A stretch of 64,000 nt of DNA from Helicobacter cappadocius (GCF_030688855.1 NZ_JAUYZK010000001.1:124001-188000); one strand, 5' to 3'; counted from the first letter of the stretch, positions 16,867 through 26,513 are shown. The notes: generated by a model from the sequence alone, not told the origin. A program made the numbers and translations.

Positions 16867-17779
16867 TTTTTGTCCTTTTTACCCTGAAATATGCTCTTTT
16901 GGGAGCTGGATAACCCTCTATTGTCTTGGAATGATCCTCTGGATCCAAAAATGACTCCAAGCTCATTCCATCTATCCATTGCGTTTTTCGCTGTTCTAAA
17001 GGGGTGGTATCTTTAATTGCGAGTATTTCTATCTCTGCAAAACCAGCCCTAAAACACCATCCTTGTAAAGTTTTGATTGAAGGGATAAAATAAACATTGG
17101 GCATTTTAGCATAACTTGTTTTGGGACAAAGGGCTATATCTAAATCAGAATCAATAATAAGAGTATCTGCTATCAATTCACCATCTTTTTTTAGAGCACT
17201 ATAAAGATATTTTAGAGCCACAATCGGATCGCTGCGATGATACAATACCCCCAAACAAAAAATAACATCAAATTTTCTATCATAAATCTTCAAATGTTCA
17301 ATTCCTAAGAGCTCATAATGAATATTTTGTCGCAGGAAAAAATTAATAAAATCAAACTGGCATTTGTATAGACCACTTGGATCAAATCCCGTAAGGGTTG
17401 AAGGCTTGAGTTTTGCCATCTCAAACATATAGTAGCCATTATTACACCCCACATCTGCAACATCTTTACCCTCTATATTCACATAAGGAGCAATCAAATT
17501 CCACTTTATAAAACTTTTCCACTCACTATCAATAAATAAATCCCCTAAATAAAAAGGACCCTTTCTCCAAGGTTTAAGCTTAAATGCCAATTCTGTAAAA
17601 AATTCTAATGCTTGTTTCTGAATAGGCAAATCAAAATCAATCCTAATTCCCTCCACGCATTTATAACTGCACTTTATATCAGCAAATCTTAAAGATAAAT
17701 CAGTGATAGAATTCACAAGAGGAACAACCGTCTTTGAAGAAAGCAACTTTAATGCTTCTTTTCTAGCAACTTCAAGCAT
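16859..17779 (-). CDS. cmoB: tRNA carboxymethyluridine synthase CmoB
   Basis: The product has about 306 residues. It contains the CmoB sequences WRKGPFYLGDLFIDSEWKS, VADVGCNNGYYMFEM (SAM-type loop), LTGFDPSGL, IFCLGVLYHRSDP and GELIADTLIID. CmoB uses carboxy-SAM to make cmo5U34 in tRNAs. The protein is of the usual length. The start may be the ATG at 17779 or a GTG three bases earlier. The partner enzyme CmoA is not in the window. Confidence 0.92.
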   Translation of the reverse strand: MLEVARKEALKLLSSKTVVPLVNSITDLSLRFADIKCSYKCVEGIRIDFDLPIQKQALEFFTELAFKLKPWRKGPFYLGDLFIDSEWKSFIKWNLIAPYVNIEGKDVADVGCNNGYYMFEMAKLKPSTLTGFDPSGLYKCQFDFINFFLRQNIHYELLGIEHLKIYDRKFDVIFCLGVLYHRSDPIVALKYLYSALKKDGELIADTLIIDSDLDIALCPKTSYAKMPNVYFIPSIKTLQGWCFRAGFAEIEILAIKDTTPLEQRKTQWIDGMSLESFLDPEDHSKTIEGYPAPKRAYFRVKRTKNG

Positions 17780-17789
17780 CACAAACCAA

Positions 17790-18791
17790 TCAAAATAATG
17801 GCAAAACAGGATCTAAATAAGGCGTGGTAAGTAAATCTATCAAAGCTGCATTATCCATTCCAAACACAAGGGCAAAATTATAATTTTGAGTCTTAAGTAA
17901 ATGATCTAGATCGGTTTTATCTTTATAAATTTCATTCTGGGCTACCATATCAAAAACTCCTTCATAGCCCTTAGGTAAAAGCAAGATTAATTTTCCCCAT
18001 TTAGCATGCATGGCGATATAAGTTGTGTATTTTTTAAATCTTTCTATATCTTTTTCGGTTATAACCACACGATCGGTTTGTCCATATTGTACGAGCTTGG
18101 CACGAATATTGATGAAATTTGGTTGCATATAAGAAATGGAAGAAAAATTTCTCAAATCAAAGGCAATTTTATTGCTCATAAACAAATCAATCACACTGGC
18201 AAGTTCGGGCAAGAATAAACTAGGTAGCTTTAGATTGTATTGTGAAATCTTATAGCTGATTTTAACATCAAACAATGTCCCAACAAGAACATCAAAGGGA
18301 TAATTCTGAGGAACAATGGCTTGAACATATTCCAACGCGAGATCCAGAAGTGTCTTATCTTTGATAACAATCCCTCTTATATCTGGGTTTTTGGCCATAA
18401 AACTCAAAAATTCTGATAAGTCTTGATCAAAAAAACCTATGGATTCATCTATATTTATCTGGTGAGCAATCTGATACTCAACCTCAGAAGTAAAAAAAAC
18501 TTCGATTTTTTCCCTCAAAAGCTTATATCGTATCAAACGAATCATTGCATCATAAATAGAAGAAACCTTTATCCATGCAATCTCCCCATCAATCATTTGG
18601 ACATATTTATCATACACCACTCCATAAGCACCCAAAGCAACCGCACCATCAATTTCATCAGGATTTCTTGCGACAAAAAGACACCCTCTTTTAACTTCAT
18701 CAATACGAGTGGCCACGCCATTAAAAGAGCTAATAGATGGGGTGCTGGCTAATTCCCCGTTGATAACCTCAACAGCTTCATTCACTTTCAC
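17790..18791 (-). CDS. Mur-ligase-like protein without an ATP-binding centre (HP0418 position)
   Basis: The product has 333 residues. The first about 75 residues resemble the N-terminal UDP-binding domain of MurE/MurF ligases (GVATRIDEVKRGCLFVA, then DGAVALGAYGVVYD). The ATP-binding GTxGKT motif of the central ligase domain is not present; instead there is KNPDIRGIVIKDK and other unrelated-looking sequence. It therefore looks like a relic or repurposed Mur-like protein. It sits between metG (1 base downstream of its stop) and cmoB in the order known from H. pylori HP0417-HP0419. Function unknown. Confidence 0.6.
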   Translation of the reverse strand: MKVNEAVEVINGELASTPSISSFNGVATRIDEVKRGCLFVARNPDEIDGAVALGAYGVVYDKYVQMIDGEIAWIKVSSIYDAMIRLIRYKLLREKIEVFFTSEVEYQIAHQINIDESIGFFDQDLSEFLSFMAKNPDIRGIVIKDKTLLDLALEYVQAIVPQNYPFDVLVGTLFDVKISYKISQYNLKLPSLFLPELASVIDLFMSNKIAFDLRNFSSISYMQPNFINIRAKLVQYGQTDRVVITEKDIERFKKYTTYIAMHAKWGKLILLLPKGYEGVFDMVAQNEIYKDKTDLDHLLKTQNYNFALVFGMDNAALIDLLTTPYLDPVLPLF

Positions 18792-18792
18792 T

Positions 18793-20682
18793 CTAGCTTA
18801 CCTTACTTCCATTTTTTTTGGCTTTTTCTATACGCAAAAGAGAAAGCCCATTTTCATCTTTACTAGCAAGTATCATTCCCTCACTGACTTCACCCATCAT
18901 TTTTGCAGGTTTTAGGTTTGCCAAAACACACACTTGGGATCCTATAAGTTCCTCTGGGGTGTAATATTTTGAAATCCCTGAAACAATCTGTCTTGGCCTA
19001 TCTTCTCCTAAGTCTATTTGAAGTTTGAGCAATTTATCACTTTTGGGAATTTTCAGTGCTTCCACAATTGTGCCAATACGAATATCAAGCTTTGTAAAAT
19101 CATCAATACCAATAAGGCTTTCTTCTTTCTTAGTAGGTTTTGAGACAATATCTGGCATTTTGAATTCTTCGATTTTTGGAAAAAGTGGCTCTATTTTTTT
19201 AATAACAAAATCCTCAAGTAACTGCTTATTTGAAATTAAATTATCAAAATGATTTGAATCCATACCTATGCACAAACAATCACCTATACATTTTGCACTA
19301 TCAGGCATCACCGGATACAAAAAGAGAGAACCTTTTGCCAAAATATTTCCAATCAATCCCAAAATTCCCTGTGTTTCCTCAATTCTATTTTCTTTCATCA
19401 AATTCCAAGGCTCATATTTTGTAATCAATCCATTAGCAAAACTGAACATTTTCCAAAGTTCCTCAAGATATCTACTAGGCTGAATTTGATCCATAAACAA
19501 AGGAATTTTTTCTAAAATTTTTTCCATTTCATCAAGCTCTTTTTGATAAAACTTAGAAGTAGTTTTGGAACTGATTTTTCCTTCAAAATATTTTTCACTC
19601 ATTCCAATAAGTCTATTTAAAAGATTTCCTAAATCATTGCTCAAATCAGAATTTATCCTATCTATAAGTGCTTTTTGAGAAAAATCGCCATCTTGGCCAA
19701 AGGGGACTTCACGCATTAAAAAATACCTAAGTACATCCACCCCATACGCATCGGTAACTTCTTTTGGATGGATAACATTTCCAATACTCTTACTCATCTT
19801 CACACCTTCTCTTGTCCACCATCCATGCACATAGATATGTTTGGGTAGCTCAAGTCCTAAACTCATTAAAAATGCTGGCCAATAAATGGCATGGAATCTC
19901 AAAATATCTTTTCCTACGATATGAGTAGCATTTTTCCAAAAATCCATTTTTGCTTCACTTGCCCCATAGCCCAAAGCACTCACATAGTTCAACAATGCAT
20001 CAAGCCATACATACATCACATGATTTTCATCTCCAAAACTTTCAGGTAATCCAATCCCCCATTTAAAACTTGTACGCGTAATGGAAAGATCATTGAGACC
20101 ATTTTGTACAAACTTTATGACTTCATTTTTCTTATGCTCTGGTTTGATGCACTCAGGATTTGAAGCATACCAATTTAAAAGCTTATCTTGATACTTGCTC
20201 AAAGCAAAAAAATAGCTCTCTTCTTTAAGGATATTTGTGTCCTTTCCACAATCAGGGCATTTTCCATTATTGATTTGCATTTGAGTAAAAAAGCTCTCAC
20301 AACTCACACAATAATGACCCTCATATTCACCCTTATAAATATCACCTTTTTGATACATCACTTCAAATGCTTTTTTTACAGCAACTTTATGATCTTCATC
20401 AGTTGTTCGGATAAAATAATCATAATCAATATGAAATATATCCCAAAGATGTCTAAATTTTGCACTGATCTCATCAGCGTATTCTTGAGGTGTTTTTGAT
20501 TTAGATTTTGCTGACTGCTCTATTTTCTGACCATGCTCATCAGTACCAGTGAGAAAAAATACATCATTGCCCCTTAAGGTTTGGTATTTTTTCAGCATAT
20601 CAGCAATAAATGTAGTATAAGCATGTCCAATATGTGGGATATCATTGACATAGTAAATAGGAGTGGAAATGAATGTCTTCAT
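18793..20682 (-). CDS. metG: Methionyl-tRNA synthetase
   Basis: The product has 629 residues. It shows the HIGH-like motif (IPHIGHAYTTF), a zinc-knuckle insertion (CVSCESF..CPDCGKD), the KMSKSIGN loop (about residue 296) and a C-terminal tRNA-binding OB domain (FTKLDIRIGTIVEALKIPKSDKLLKLQIDLG region). The length matches class 1 MetG with fused C-terminal domain. It is first in the cluster metG, Mur-like, cmoB, hot-dog, cgt, and its promoter should lie in the about 58 bases before the GT4 gene. Confidence 0.96.
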   Translation of the reverse strand: MKTFISTPIYYVNDIPHIGHAYTTFIADMLKKYQTLRGNDVFFLTGTDEHGQKIEQSAKSKSKTPQEYADEISAKFRHLWDIFHIDYDYFIRTTDEDHKVAVKKAFEVMYQKGDIYKGEYEGHYCVSCESFFTQMQINNGKCPDCGKDTNILKEESYFFALSKYQDKLLNWYASNPECIKPEHKKNEVIKFVQNGLNDLSITRTSFKWGIGLPESFGDENHVMYVWLDALLNYVSALGYGASEAKMDFWKNATHIVGKDILRFHAIYWPAFLMSLGLELPKHIYVHGWWTREGVKMSKSIGNVIHPKEVTDAYGVDVLRYFLMREVPFGQDGDFSQKALIDRINSDLSNDLGNLLNRLIGMSEKYFEGKISSKTTSKFYQKELDEMEKILEKIPLFMDQIQPSRYLEELWKMFSFANGLITKYEPWNLMKENRIEETQGILGLIGNILAKGSLFLYPVMPDSAKCIGDCLCIGMDSNHFDNLISNKQLLEDFVIKKIEPLFPKIEEFKMPDIVSKPTKKEESLIGIDDFTKLDIRIGTIVEALKIPKSDKLLKLQIDLGEDRPRQIVSGISKYYTPEELIGSQVCVLANLKPAKMMGEVSEGMILASKDENGLSLLRIEKAKKNGSKVS

Positions 20683-20740
20683 CTTTCTTCTTTCATTGGA
20701 AAATTTGGTTTTATTATAACAAAACTTATACCTTAGATGT

Positions 20741-21889
20741 TTAGAATATCAAGCCCTCAATAATAGAGATAATTTTTGAAATATTCGTATTCATGCTCAA
20801 ATCATAGGAAGCTTTAGACGCATTTTCCTTATAAGAGAAAATAGTTTTTTTGTCCATATTGTTCAGAGTTTGTACAATATCTTTTGCATCAAAACCCTCA
20901 GAAGTCCTTCCAATTTTATATTTATCAATAAATTTTTTGATTTCAAAAAGTGGTGTTGAAACCACACAAAGTCTTGATTGAATATATTCGAAAAATTTAT
21001 TAGGCAATGCGTTGGCATTATTGAAGCTATTTGGTTGGAGAGTTAAAATACCAATATCGAATTGATTACAAAATGTAACAATATCTTTCATATCAACAGG
21101 AGGCAAGAACTTCAAATTAGTTATATCGTAAGCACTATGTTTGATATCCTCTAAATAATCTTTTTGATTGCTCAATCCCATCACATAAAGACAAAAATGT
21201 TTGTCCAAATTTTTTGCAATTTCAAGTAAATTATGAGAATGTCTATCAGGACTTAAAAATCCGTGATAAATAATCTTGATAGTATCTGTAAGTCTTGAGG
21301 GATCAAGAGATACAAAGGGAGGAAAAGAATAAAAAACTTCCACATCAATTCCAAAAACATTTCTGTATTTTTCCCCTATAGCTCCATTTACAACAATAGC
21401 CTTATCTACAAGAGGTAAATATTTTTGACAAAGATGTTCAAAAAATACTCCAAAGCTTTTTAGCCACAAAGAGTCTTTTTCATACTCAAGCGGATAATAT
21501 TCTCTCAAATCAATCAATATTTTTGTGTTTGGGGAAAATTTGCGATACTCTATCGCAAAAGGTAAAAGAGCAATGTCTTCTATTACAATAACATCAAGTA
21601 AAGGCAAAGATTTAAGAATATCAAAAATGACCATCCTGTTTGGAGTATAAATCAACTTATCAAATTCCTTGTTTTTGCAATAATTTATGATGTCTTGGTT
21701 TTCTTTTTCAGTACGATCTTTAGATGTTTTTGGAGCAGGAAAACTAAAACATTGGATTCCCTCTACAAAAGAACATTCTCTTGCTATGGCACAAATATCA
21801 TATTTATCTTTAAGCATCATCGCAAGACGAAAAGGTCTTGGTCGTTTGGCAATATCAAAATCTGCAAGTATTGCTATCTTTTTTTTCAT
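20741..21889 (-). CDS. Glycosyltransferase, GT4-like
   Basis: The product has 382 residues from the ATG at 21889 (MKKKIAILADFDIAKRPRPFRLAM), which overlaps the pseudopilin stop (TAATG) and has AGGA eight bases upstream. It has a GT-B shape: an N-terminal Rossmann half with IVIEDIALLPFAIE, and a C-terminal half with IKIIYHGFLSPDRHSHNLLEIAK, LKFLPPVDMKDIVTFCNQFDIGIL and NALPNKFFEYIQSRLCVV. The sequence PNKFFEYIQ is the usual nucleotide-sugar binding region of GT4 enzymes. Sugar and acceptor are unknown; LPS, O-antigen or capsule assembly is likely. Confidence 0.75.
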   Translation of the reverse strand: MKKKIAILADFDIAKRPRPFRLAMMLKDKYDICAIARECSFVEGIQCFSFPAPKTSKDRTEKENQDIINYCKNKEFDKLIYTPNRMVIFDILKSLPLLDVIVIEDIALLPFAIEYRKFSPNTKILIDLREYYPLEYEKDSLWLKSFGVFFEHLCQKYLPLVDKAIVVNGAIGEKYRNVFGIDVEVFYSFPPFVSLDPSRLTDTIKIIYHGFLSPDRHSHNLLEIAKNLDKHFCLYVMGLSNQKDYLEDIKHSAYDITNLKFLPPVDMKDIVTFCNQFDIGILTLQPNSFNNANALPNKFFEYIQSRLCVVSTPLFEIKKFIDKYKIGRTSEGFDAKDIVQTLNNMDKKTIFSYKENASKASYDLSMNTNISKIISIIEGLIF

Positions 21890-22605
21890 TAGCAATTTCC
21901 TGTCTTAGAAATAAAAGCATATCCTGTTACCGGGAGCACACAAATAGTTTTTGTTGATTTATTTTTCTTCAAAGTAATTCTAAATGGTTTCGTGAGCTTT
22001 ATTTTTGAACGGGTACAATAAGGTACACCAAATCTATCGAAATAAATTCTCATCCCCAAAGCAATCTCACAAAAACTATCTGCACTGATGTTGAATTCAT
22101 CAATTCCATAAGCCTCATTTAATCTTACAAAAACACTTGAATTATTTTTACACTCATCAGAAATGTTTGTATTATTGTAGCCACTCAAGCAACGTCTATC
22201 GCTACCCTGCAGGGCTACAATATCGCCTGACATTGGTCTACCATCATAATGAGTGGTCAAAGAAAAACGAGGAGTGTCAATATAAATGCTATAACTGAAC
22301 ATTGTGTATTTACCGTTAAGATGGAATTGTATCTGCCACATCGGAGTTTCGTCAATAAGCCCTTGAGGATCTATACTTTTGAATTTATCTGTGAGGAATT
22401 GGGTTTGATTTATGTGGGTATAAAGTTGATTATCATTGAGTGCTAGATGACGAGTATAGAGAATATGCTCCAAAAGAGTATTTGTTGCTCTGCTTAATTG
22501 ATGAGTTTTTTGAGGCAGTGCTAAAAATGCCAAAATGCCTAAAATAACAATGGAAATAACCATTTCAAGCAGACTAAATGCTGATTGCATTTCAATTTTT
22601 CTCAT
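21889..22605 (-). CDS. Prepilin-type N-terminal methylation protein (isolated pseudopilin)
   Basis: The product has 238 residues from the ATG at 22605. The short leader MRKIEMQSA is cut before FSLLEMVISIVILGILAFLALP, with Glu at +5, a textbook class III signal. The large C-terminal domain holds six cysteines (RRCLSG, DECKNN, SFCEIA, PYCTRS, TICVLP and the final NC), suggesting disulfide-stabilised surface loops. It resembles the long GspH/minor pilins. It lies between a GT39-like and a GT4-like gene, overlapping or abutting both, and far from the pseudopilin group at 2884-4151. It may belong to that machine or to the transformation machinery. Confidence 0.75.
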   Translation of the reverse strand: MRKIEMQSAFSLLEMVISIVILGILAFLALPQKTHQLSRATNTLLEHILYTRHLALNDNQLYTHINQTQFLTDKFKSIDPQGLIDETPMWQIQFHLNGKYTMFSYSIYIDTPRFSLTTHYDGRPMSGDIVALQGSDRRCLSGYNNTNISDECKNNSSVFVRLNEAYGIDEFNISADSFCEIALGMRIYFDRFGVPYCTRSKIKLTKPFRITLKKNKSTKTICVLPVTGYAFISKTGNC

Positions 22606-22613
22606 CTTGTTTC

Positions 22614-23897
22614 TCAAAGATTTTTTGAACCTGTCTTAATGATGTTGTATGATCTAATATTTCTACCCATATAACTAATGCCTATATCACCTTTAGTGCC
22701 ATTTGGAATTTTAATAAGTCGATACTCTTTTCCATCTTTAATCCCATAAAATCGCAATCTCAAGGCAAGATTTTCATCTTTTGTATGAATGCTAGTAATG
22801 CCATATTTTTTAATAGCCAAGCTCAATTCTTTCGCTATATAATAGCCGATAGCAAAGTTATTTTTCGCACTAAAAATGTAAGTTAATTTGTTTGAAAACA
22901 AACAAAAAGTCTCCAAAAATACCACTGCAAAAACAACAAAAAATCTCATCTTGTAACGCGTTCTAAAACGTGGTAATCTCACTCTCATATCATGAAAAAA
23001 GCTTTTTACCATAATAGGCAACCCTGCGACAATCATAGGAGCAAATATTTCAGAATCTATATTTTGACGAAGAGATAGCAAAAGTGCGAATACTAAAGCA
23101 GTTACACTAATATAAACCATTAAATTATTTTGATTTTTTGTAATCGCCCAATAAAGCGTATAATTATAATAAATAAATAAAAAGGGAGAGAAAAGCATCG
23201 CGAATTCTCCCAAAATATCCAAAAAATGTCCCTGTGGTCTACCACCAATATCAAAATCAAATAAATTCATATTCAAAGCAAATCCACACAAACAATAAAC
23301 AATTGTTTTTGGCATTTTATTTCTGATGGCATAAAAAGCCACTGCCAAAAACAATACACTTGAACTACTATCAATAAAAATACTCAAGAATAATGAAAGA
23401 TAAGGAATTTTTTGATACCTCAAGTTAATATAACATATCCAAAGGGTGATCAAAATAATAAATCCGCTCTTTGTAACCAAAATACCACTAAAATTAATAC
23501 CAGGCAACATCGCATACAAGAGAACTGCAAAAAGACTATCGGTTGGTTTTTTGAGATAAACCCTGCTGATAGAATAAAGTAAAATCATATTCAAAAAATG
23601 CACTATAACAAAAGGTAGTCTCAAAGCATAATCATTATGACCAAAAAGCTGAGTGCTCCACCTAGCTAAGTCAAATATAAAATTATATTCCTCAAAAAAT
23701 CCATAAGCCTCCTTGTAACTGATAGAAATTTGCGAAATCATCAAAATTTGTATTGAGATACTTAAAACTGCTATCATCAAGAAAAAAATATCAACAACAT
23801 CAAAAGGTCGTCTTGTTCGGCTATGTCTTTCTAGCCAAAATCGAAAATAAACCCAGATTTGATCAAATCTTGTATTTTTAACCTCCTGTGTAAGCAT
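22614..23897 (-). CDS. Polytopic membrane glycosyltransferase, GT39-like
   Basis: The product has 427 residues with about nine membrane segments and a short hydrophilic C-terminus. After the first helix comes SYKEAYGFFEEYNFIFDLARWSTQLFGHNDYALRLPF, which resembles the periplasmic loop of dolichyl/undecaprenyl-phosphate mannosyltransferase-like (GT39/ArnT) enzymes; the usual DE pair at the start is replaced by KEAY. A similar integral membrane gene occurs near ilvA in C. jejuni as far as I recall. It overlaps the ilvA stop by one base. The glycan acceptor is unknown. Confidence 0.6.
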   Translation of the reverse strand: MLTQEVKNTRFDQIWVYFRFWLERHSRTRRPFDVVDIFFLMIAVLSISIQILMISQISISYKEAYGFFEEYNFIFDLARWSTQLFGHNDYALRLPFVIVHFLNMILLYSISRVYLKKPTDSLFAVLLYAMLPGINFSGILVTKSGFIILITLWICYINLRYQKIPYLSLFLSIFIDSSSSVLFLAVAFYAIRNKMPKTIVYCLCGFALNMNLFDFDIGGRPQGHFLDILGEFAMLFSPFLFIYYNYTLYWAITKNQNNLMVYISVTALVFALLLSLRQNIDSEIFAPMIVAGLPIMVKSFFHDMRVRLPRFRTRYKMRFFVVFAVVFLETFCLFSNKLTYIFSAKNNFAIGYYIAKELSLAIKKYGITSIHTKDENLALRLRFYGIKDGKEYRLIKIPNGTKGDIGISYMGRNIRSYNIIKTGSKNL

Positions 23898-25108
23898 TAA
23901 AAGATCTCATTGAATTTATATCCATATTCTAAAAGTTTGAGCCTAATTTCTTCTTTATGATCTCTTCCTTTTGTTTCTAATGCCATTGTAACACTTGCAT
24001 CCCCATAATCAAGACTTGTGCTAACTCTATCGTAATCAATCTGAACAATGTTAACCCCAACTTGTGTGAGTATGTCTGTAAGCTTTTGAAGGCTTCCGGG
24101 TTTATCGACCAATATAACTTTAAATTTCATCTTTCTGTCTGATTTGATAAGACCTTTTTCTATGATAAGATTAAGCATTGTTACATCAATATTTCCTCCA
24201 CTCAATATAATCGCTACTTTGTCAGTTGGCCTAAGCTCTATCTTTTTATGTAAAACAGCTGCAACTCCACTTGCGCCTGCTCCTTCTACGACAAGTTTTT
24301 GATTTTCGAGTAAATACAATACCGCACTTGCAATCTCTTCGTCATCAACCTCCACAATATCATCTACACCTTCACAGATATATCGGTAGTTTTTTTCATT
24401 CACATCTCGTACAGCGATTCCATCAGCGATCGTTCGAACAGAATCCACCTTTTGGATTGATTTATTCTTGAAGCTATCTCTCATCGCTGGAGCACCTTTT
24501 GCAGTAACTCCAATAATCTTCACTTCTGGCTTGAGGCTCTTATATGCACTTGCAATCCCTCCAATTAATCCACCACCACCAATTGGAACAAAAACAATAT
24601 TAACATCAGGCTCTTCTTCTATCATCTCTAATGCAATGCTTCCTTGCCCTGCCATAACCTCATCGTCGGCAAATGGATGGATAAAATGAAGCTTTTTTTC
24701 TTGTGCAAGTTTGAGAGCATAAGCATAGGCTTCATCATAGTTATCTCCAGCTAATATCACTTCAGCACCATATTTTTTGGTAGCTAAAACCTTCAGCAAC
24801 GGAGTGGCTTCAGGCATTACAATCACTGCAGGAATGCTAAAATAACTTGCTGAATACGCTACTCCTTGTGCATGATTTCCAGCAGAAGAGGCAATCACTC
24901 CATTCTTGCGATCTTCTTTGCTCATACTTGCAATTTTATTAAATGCTCCTCTTATCTTAAAAGCTCCTATGACTTGGAGGTTTTCTTTTTTTAAATAAAT
25001 CTGTGTGCCAACCTCATTGCTTAAACGAGGTGCAAAAGAAAGTGGGTTATTTTCTACAACGGGTTTGATTCTCGATCTAGCTTCTTGAATTTTTTTTAAA
25101 TCTATCAT
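23897..25108 (-). CDS. ilvA: Threonine ammonia-lyase (threonine deaminase)
   Basis: The product has 403 residues. The PLP lysine is in QVIGAFKIRGAFN, the glycine loop is VPIGGGGLIGG, and SSAGNHAQGVAYSA and ILSGGNIDV are present. A C-terminal ACT-like domain begins near KMKFKVILVDKPGSLQKLTDILTQ. The enzyme converts threonine to 2-oxobutanoate, the first step toward isoleucine. The single short ACT domain fits the shorter TdcB-plus-ACT type rather than the long E. coli IlvA. It is followed by the CoA-binding protein gene upstream with no gap, the order known from C. jejuni Cj0828c-Cj0829c. Confidence 0.92.
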   Translation of the reverse strand: MIDLKKIQEARSRIKPVVENNPLSFAPRLSNEVGTQIYLKKENLQVIGAFKIRGAFNKIASMSKEDRKNGVIASSAGNHAQGVAYSASYFSIPAVIVMPEATPLLKVLATKKYGAEVILAGDNYDEAYAYALKLAQEKKLHFIHPFADDEVMAGQGSIALEMIEEEPDVNIVFVPIGGGGLIGGIASAYKSLKPEVKIIGVTAKGAPAMRDSFKNKSIQKVDSVRTIADGIAVRDVNEKNYRYICEGVDDIVEVDDEEIASAVLYLLENQKLVVEGAGASGVAAVLHKKIELRPTDKVAIILSGGNIDVTMLNLIIEKGLIKSDRKMKFKVILVDKPGSLQKLTDILTQVGVNIVQIDYDRVSTSLDYGDASVTMALETKGRDHKEEIRLKLLEYGYKFNEIF

Positions 25109-25516
25109 CTATTCTCCTAATGCTTGATACTCTATTTTGATGCATTTATTCTCTATCACTTGAATTCCTTTGGATTCTAACATATCTTTTGCCTGTGTAT
25201 TTGAAATACCCAATTGCATCCAAAAAACTTTTGGTAAGGTTTTTGCACTTAAAACCTCTAAAGCAATATCTACACAAATCTCAGATTTACGAAATATTAC
25301 CAAAATATCTATATTTTCATTTTCCAATGCCTCTTTAACATTTCTATAAACCTTCTGTTCAAGTATCTTCTCCTCTTTTGGATAAATAGGAATAATCTTA
25401 AAGCCTTTTTGTTGTAAATACTTCCCGACTTGATTGCTATCTTTGGCAATATCTGGACTCAAGCCAACAATACCAATTCTTTTGGCTGTTTGTAAAATTT
25501 TTTTAATATCAGACAT
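25109..25516 (-). CDS. CoA-binding domain protein (YccU-like)
   Basis: The product has 135 residues made up of one CoA-binding Rossmann domain: RIGIVGLSPDIAKDSNQVGKYLQQKGF at the N-terminus, then IPIYPKEEKILEQKVYRNV, LVIFRKSE and KVFWMQLGISN. The pattern matches the small YccU/CoA_binding_2 family. Its biochemical role is not known. It directly precedes ilvA in the operon (next codon) and overlaps the EamA transporter gene by 8 bases. Confidence 0.85.
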   Translation of the reverse strand: MSDIKKILQTAKRIGIVGLSPDIAKDSNQVGKYLQQKGFKIIPIYPKEEKILEQKVYRNVKEALENENIDILVIFRKSEICVDIALEVLSAKTLPKVFWMQLGISNTQAKDMLESKGIQVIENKCIKIEYQALGE

Positions 25517-26417
25517 CTTTTATCCTTTTTATATCCCGTAGAAATACCGGTAATGCTATCAAGATTCCTGAAATTAAAATCAATAAAATACCTGTGATGC
25601 TCACAAAATCAGGAAATCTATCGCCTAAAAATAACCCTAAAATAACCCCCCAAACAATACGACTATAATCAATGGGTGCAACAATCCCTGCTGGTGCCAA
25701 CATGTAAGCACGAGTGAGAAACTGTTGTCCAAAGGTTCCTGCTAGTCCCATCAACAAAACATAGATCCAATCAAGTCCATTAGGAATATGCCATCCATTA
25801 GATAGATGAGGAATATTGATAAACATTCCAACACCTCCAATAATGCTCATTGTAATACCAAAGGCAAACACCACGCTTCTCTCATCAAAATAGTCTCTCA
25901 GGCTTCTCAAAGTAACAAACGCCAATGCTGCAGCCACTCCGCTAAAAATCCCTGCAAACACACTCTTACCATCAAGTCCCCCAACACTAGGATTTGAAAT
26001 ACATATCACTCCAACAAAACCAATCGCAGTTGCAATAATAACGCCTATTTTTGGCCTTTCTCTTAAAAAAATGGCTGAAAAAATAACCGTATAAATAGGC
26101 ACACTTTGTGCAAAAGCCGTAGCTGTCCCTAATGGAATAGTGGCAATATTATAAAACAAGGCCAACATACTCAATCCTCCAATAACCGCACGAAACAAAA
26201 GTTTTCCCCAGCCACCTTTCTTTTTGTTTTTTTTACTAGGTGGAGAGATTGCAAAAATGCCCAATACAAAAATCACCATCACAAAAGATCGAAAAAAAAT
26301 ATTTTCCATAGGAGATAATTGCGGAGAAAGAAGCTTTACAAACGCATTCATTAAAGCAAAGCTAAATGATGAGAGAGCCATATATATAATTCCAAAACTA
26401 GTCTGAGAATATTTCAT
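25509..26417 (-). CDS. EamA/DMT family membrane transporter
   Basis: The product has 302 residues from the ATG at 26417 (MKYSQTSFGIIYM), supported by AAGGA; an in-frame ATG 13 codons upstream has no ribosome site. It has ten membrane helices in two EamA repeats, with the typical ends of each half (PLGTATAFAQSVPIYTVIFSAIFLRERP; APAGIVAPIDYSRIVWGVILGLFLGDRFP). Family members export amino acids, nucleosides or other metabolites. As first gene before the CoA-binding and ilvA genes, a link to amino-acid export is possible. Substrate unknown. Confidence 0.85.
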   Translation of the reverse strand: MKYSQTSFGIIYMALSSFSFALMNAFVKLLSPQLSPMENIFFRSFVMVIFVLGIFAISPPSKKNKKKGGWGKLLFRAVIGGLSMLALFYNIATIPLGTATAFAQSVPIYTVIFSAIFLRERPKIGVIIATAIGFVGVICISNPSVGGLDGKSVFAGIFSGVAAALAFVTLRSLRDYFDERSVVFAFGITMSIIGGVGMFINIPHLSNGWHIPNGLDWIYVLLMGLAGTFGQQFLTRAYMLAPAGIVAPIDYSRIVWGVILGLFLGDRFPDFVSITGILLILISGILIALPVFLRDIKRIKDV

Positions 26418-26513
26418 AGATATCCTTGAAAAAAACTTGTTAAAAGTATAAAACAAATCTGATTTTTTATGCTTAAATTTACAATAAAATATTTTGTATG
26501 GATTTTATAAATT

